Made by a program: the position numbers and the translations under genes. 17,419 bases of DNA, taken from NCBI GenBank assembly GCA_044227665.1, contig JBGAWK010000052.1, positions 1 through 17,419 on the forward strand, read 5' to 3'. Below are positions 16,181-17,419 of this stretch, in pieces (positions within the stretch are counted from its first letter, which is position 1; the number at the start of each line of letters is the position of its first letter). The notes below the pieces were generated by a model. The model did no database searches. It was not told the DNA's origin and saw only the letters and a program-made list of their open reading frames with translations. This DNA comes from JBGAWK01 sp044227665 (GTDB taxonomy: Bacteria > Bacteroidota > Bacteroidia > Chitinophagales > JADIYW01).

Positions 16181-16915
16181 CTACGAACCTACATCTATTG
16201 GAGTTTTCGGGTAAGGTTCAACTTTGTATTTCAATTTTCCCAAAAGCTCTTTTTTTCGTTTACCATTGCAATTAAAGTAAACATATCGGTGCTTTCTTGG
16301 TCTATCTACAAGGCTGAACTTATCACCGTATTTTTCACGGATTTCAGTAGCAGTATATTTATCGGCAATTGTTTGGCAATGTTTATCATTACCTTCAATA
16401 GTCCAGTTTGTTCTTTTTGCCGATAACCCTGTATAAATCCAATTGGTAGCCTGATACACAATTCCAGTATGCCCTTGCTGTATTTCTGCATAGCTTACAA
16501 TTATCTCTTTATCAACTTTACCAATTGTATTTCCAATCAAAAAACTTTCAGTGTTCTTTGGTGTGCCATCTTTAACCCATAATCTTGTAAGCTCAATTAC
16601 ATTGTCCTTTTCTTCCAGACCGCAAATTCCACCCCTTAAAGGTGCTGATGATGGCGTTCCATATATAACCACTCCGATAATGTTTTTTGATTGTTTACAG
16701 AATAATCCAAAGGCAAAAGAACAAGGGGCTTTTCGGTGTAGGTAATGATTTTTTACAACTATATCCATTGCCGTTTTATAATCAATCCGTTCAATAAAAA
16801 AAAGAGCTTTTGGGCTTTCCGTTGATAAACCGCAACTGCACACAACACTGCATTGCTGCAATGGCGGCTGATGTGGTGTATTCAACTTTTGTATTTCAAA
16901 TAAACTTGTCTGCAT
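16181..16915 (-). CDS. mom: Mom-like DNA adenine modification protein
   Basis: This 244-aa protein belongs, by pattern, to the Mom family named after the phage Mu enzyme that converts adenine to a carbamoylmethyl form and so blocks many restriction enzymes. Family-like blocks are CSFAFGLF (65-72), YGTPSSAPLRGGICG (85-99), NVIELTRLWV (105-114), SFLIGNTI (124-131), SYAEIQQGHTGIVYQATNWI (141-160) and RPRKHRYVYF (205-214). The fold is of the GNAT type. Residues 1-23 are encoded in the loop and arm of site S1; V24 is the GTT codon at the presumed crossover, and the recognisable domain starts at about residue 36. It is the first full gene downstream of the promoter at 17041-17072. Its stop is 3 nt before site S2. 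No com-like translational activator is seen beside it. Confidence 0.82.
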   Translation of the reverse strand: MQTSLFEIQKLNTPHQPPLQQCSVVCSCGLSTESPKALFFIERIDYKTAMDIVVKNHYLHRKAPCSFAFGLFCKQSKNIIGVVIYGTPSSAPLRGGICGLEEKDNVIELTRLWVKDGTPKNTESFLIGNTIGKVDKEIIVSYAEIQQGHTGIVYQATNWIYTGLSAKRTNWTIEGNDKHCQTIADKYTATEIREKYGDKFSLVDRPRKHRYVYFNCNGKRKKELLGKLKYKVEPYPKTPIDVGS

Positions 16916-16974
16916 AATTCAACTTTTGTGCTATTAATCCGCCACTGGCAGCAATGCTTCAACGTTACAAGCAA
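16844..16974 (-). other. attC-like site S1, containing the start of the Mom-like gene
   Basis: On the minus strand: box TTGCTTGTAACG (16963-16974), arm GCATTGCTGCCAGTGGCGG (16939-16957), loop with the Mom-like ATG (16913-16915), near-complementary arm (16850-16867; one bulged base and one mismatch), and second box GTTGTGTGCAGTTGC (16832-16846). The latter matches the complement of the S2 box region at 13 of 15 positions. The outer half is closely related to site S3: TTGCTGYCAGTG and AGCACAAAAGTT occur in both, and the bulged base is in the same place. Confidence 0.75.
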
Positions 16975-16978
16975 GCCA

Positions 16979-17020
16979 CTACCTTCCTGCTCTTTCGATT
17001 TGTGATTGTGTGTATGTCAT
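16979..17020 (-). CDS. 13-codon leader ORF ahead of the cassette array
   Basis: A short ORF, MTYTQSQIERAGR, begins about 20 nt below the promoter -7 element and stops 4 nt before the box of site S1. It may be the remnant of a cassette whose gene was lost, or a leader ORF that assists translation of the first cassette, comparable with the short ORFs known in attI1 of class 1 integrons. It could also be a chance ORF; its length gives no statistical support. Confidence 0.25.
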   Translation of the reverse strand: MTYTQSQIERAGR

Positions 17021-17040
17021 TATTACTTGCGTTTGTTTCA

Positions 17041-17072
17041 CAAACATATAAACAGAACCACAAGCGGCCAAA
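17041..17072 (-). promoter_or_regulatory. Bacteroidota-type promoter driving the cassette genes
   Basis: On the minus strand, TTTG (17069-17072) and TATGTTTG (17041-17048) are separated by 20 nt, matching the Bacteroidota consensus of TTTG, 19-21 nt, TAnnTTTG. It lies between the end of the endolysin gene and site S1 and points into the array, where an integron cassette promoter would sit. The -7 element overlaps a small inverted repeat, GTTTGT-TTC-ACAAAC. Confidence 0.6.
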
Positions 17073-17112
17073 TATTTTACAAACTTTTTTGTATGTTTTT
17101 TATTTTAATATA

Positions 17113-17418
17113 TCATGGTATGGCAATCTTGGCCCTATTATAAAATCTTACCCGGCTGGAGCTGCCGGTGTAGGCGCCTGTGATGCGCTTAATTATAGCC
17201 TTTAAATCATTATTTAAGGCGTAAGATATTAGTTTTTTGTAAATGGCAAAAAACCAGCACGCAGAATGTATGCCGATGGCTATTTGGCTATTATCCCGAA
17301 GCAACTGGGCCATATCTGCCGGAGTGTAGTTGGCGTTAAATTTAGCGTTATAATAGTTAGTGAAGGCGGTTATGTTGGCTTTGCCGGTAATTTGGATAGG
17401 CCCGGATCCGATGAACAT
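17113..17418 (-). CDS. GH19 chitinase-like endolysin (partial, C-terminal part)
   Basis: The visible 101 residues begin with FIGSGPIQITGKANITAF, matching the GH19 core motif usually written GRGPIQLTGRANY, and continue with YTPADMAQLLRDN, typical of phage GH19 lysozyme or endolysin domains. GH19 enzymes hydrolyse beta-1,4 glycosidic bonds in chitin or peptidoglycan; in a phage the probable job is cell-wall degradation at lysis. The catalytic glutamates of the family lie upstream of this motif and are outside the window. The first visible Met is probably internal, since GH19 domains extend well before this motif. The usual GRG is GSG here. This fragment looks more GC-rich than the left part of the window. 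Confidence 0.7.
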   Translation of the reverse strand: MFIGSGPIQITGKANITAFTNYYNAKFNANYTPADMAQLLRDNSQIAIGIHSACWFFAIYKKLISYALNNDLKAIIKRITGAYTGSSSRVRFYNRAKIAIP

Positions 17419-17419
17419 A

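Noticed and set aside
14086..16974. CRISPR array
   Set aside because: The repeated elements are imperfect palindromes of varying sequence separated by whole genes, not identical short repeats with uniform spacers.
13850..16980. Insertion sequences or simple terminators as the explanation for the intergenic palindromes
   Set aside because: There is no transposase and no T-runs after the stems, and the complementarity between the start and end of each cassette fits cassette sites better. A REP-like element family remains a weaker alternative.
1..17419. tRNA or other structured RNA genes
   Set aside because: I saw no cloverleaf-like arrangement or recognisable tRNA arms by eye in the intergenic regions, although a dedicated scan was not possible.

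Overview
The window reads as part of a tailed-phage genome, free or integrated, most likely infecting a member of the Bacteroidota. The phage assignment rests on a large terminase, a portal protein, a giant polyvalent virion protein and part of a GH19 endolysin-like gene. The host guess rests on AT-rich DNA, no convincing Shine-Dalgarno sequences, a Bacteroidota-type promoter (TTTG-N20-TATGTTTG at 17041-17072) and the protein families present. Family names come from motif recognition by eye; no search was run.

Layout. The plus strand, 2-7240, holds one ancestral polyvalent gene, open at the left edge, that is split by a free-standing GIY-YIG homing endonuclease. The endonuclease overlaps both halves by a few bases, and removing 774 nt restores one reading frame. 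Everything else is on the minus strand. Read from right to left it is: GH19 endolysin fragment; a promoter; a cassette region (about 17020-13850); a regulatory spacer with three alternating repeat copies; three small overlapping genes (103, 134 and 78 aa); a palindrome with promoter-like sequence; then a packaging operon of a 224-aa possible small terminase, TerL, a degenerate HD-domain protein and the portal. The two strands converge at 7240/7249, where a rho-independent terminator for the plus-strand transcript lies inside the portal coding sequence.

The most interesting part is 13.8-17.1 kb. Genes for a Mom-like DNA-modification enzyme, a zinc-ribbon protein plus a small helical protein, a YopX-family protein, an adenine DNA methyltransferase and a 68-aa protein are separated by five long imperfect palindromes (plus a doubtful sixth). 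These have the architecture of integron attC sites. A box of the form TTRCNYRYAACG lies at or just past each stop codon, followed by two complementary arms of about 19 nt and a GTT-type second box. The sequence after each GTT is complementary to the box at the 3' end of that same cassette, as expected for cassettes inserted as circles. No integrase gene is in the window.

In three of the five sites the loop contains the ATG and an N-terminal leader of the next gene. The reading frame crosses the presumed crossover GTT in the same phase each time (V24 of the Mom-like protein, V35 of the zinc ribbon, V18 of YopX). The site therefore seems to supply translation initiation to whatever cassette follows it. 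Together with the promoter and a 13-codon ORF just upstream, this looks like an integron-like expression and capture platform, loaded with anti-restriction cargo, inside a phage genome.
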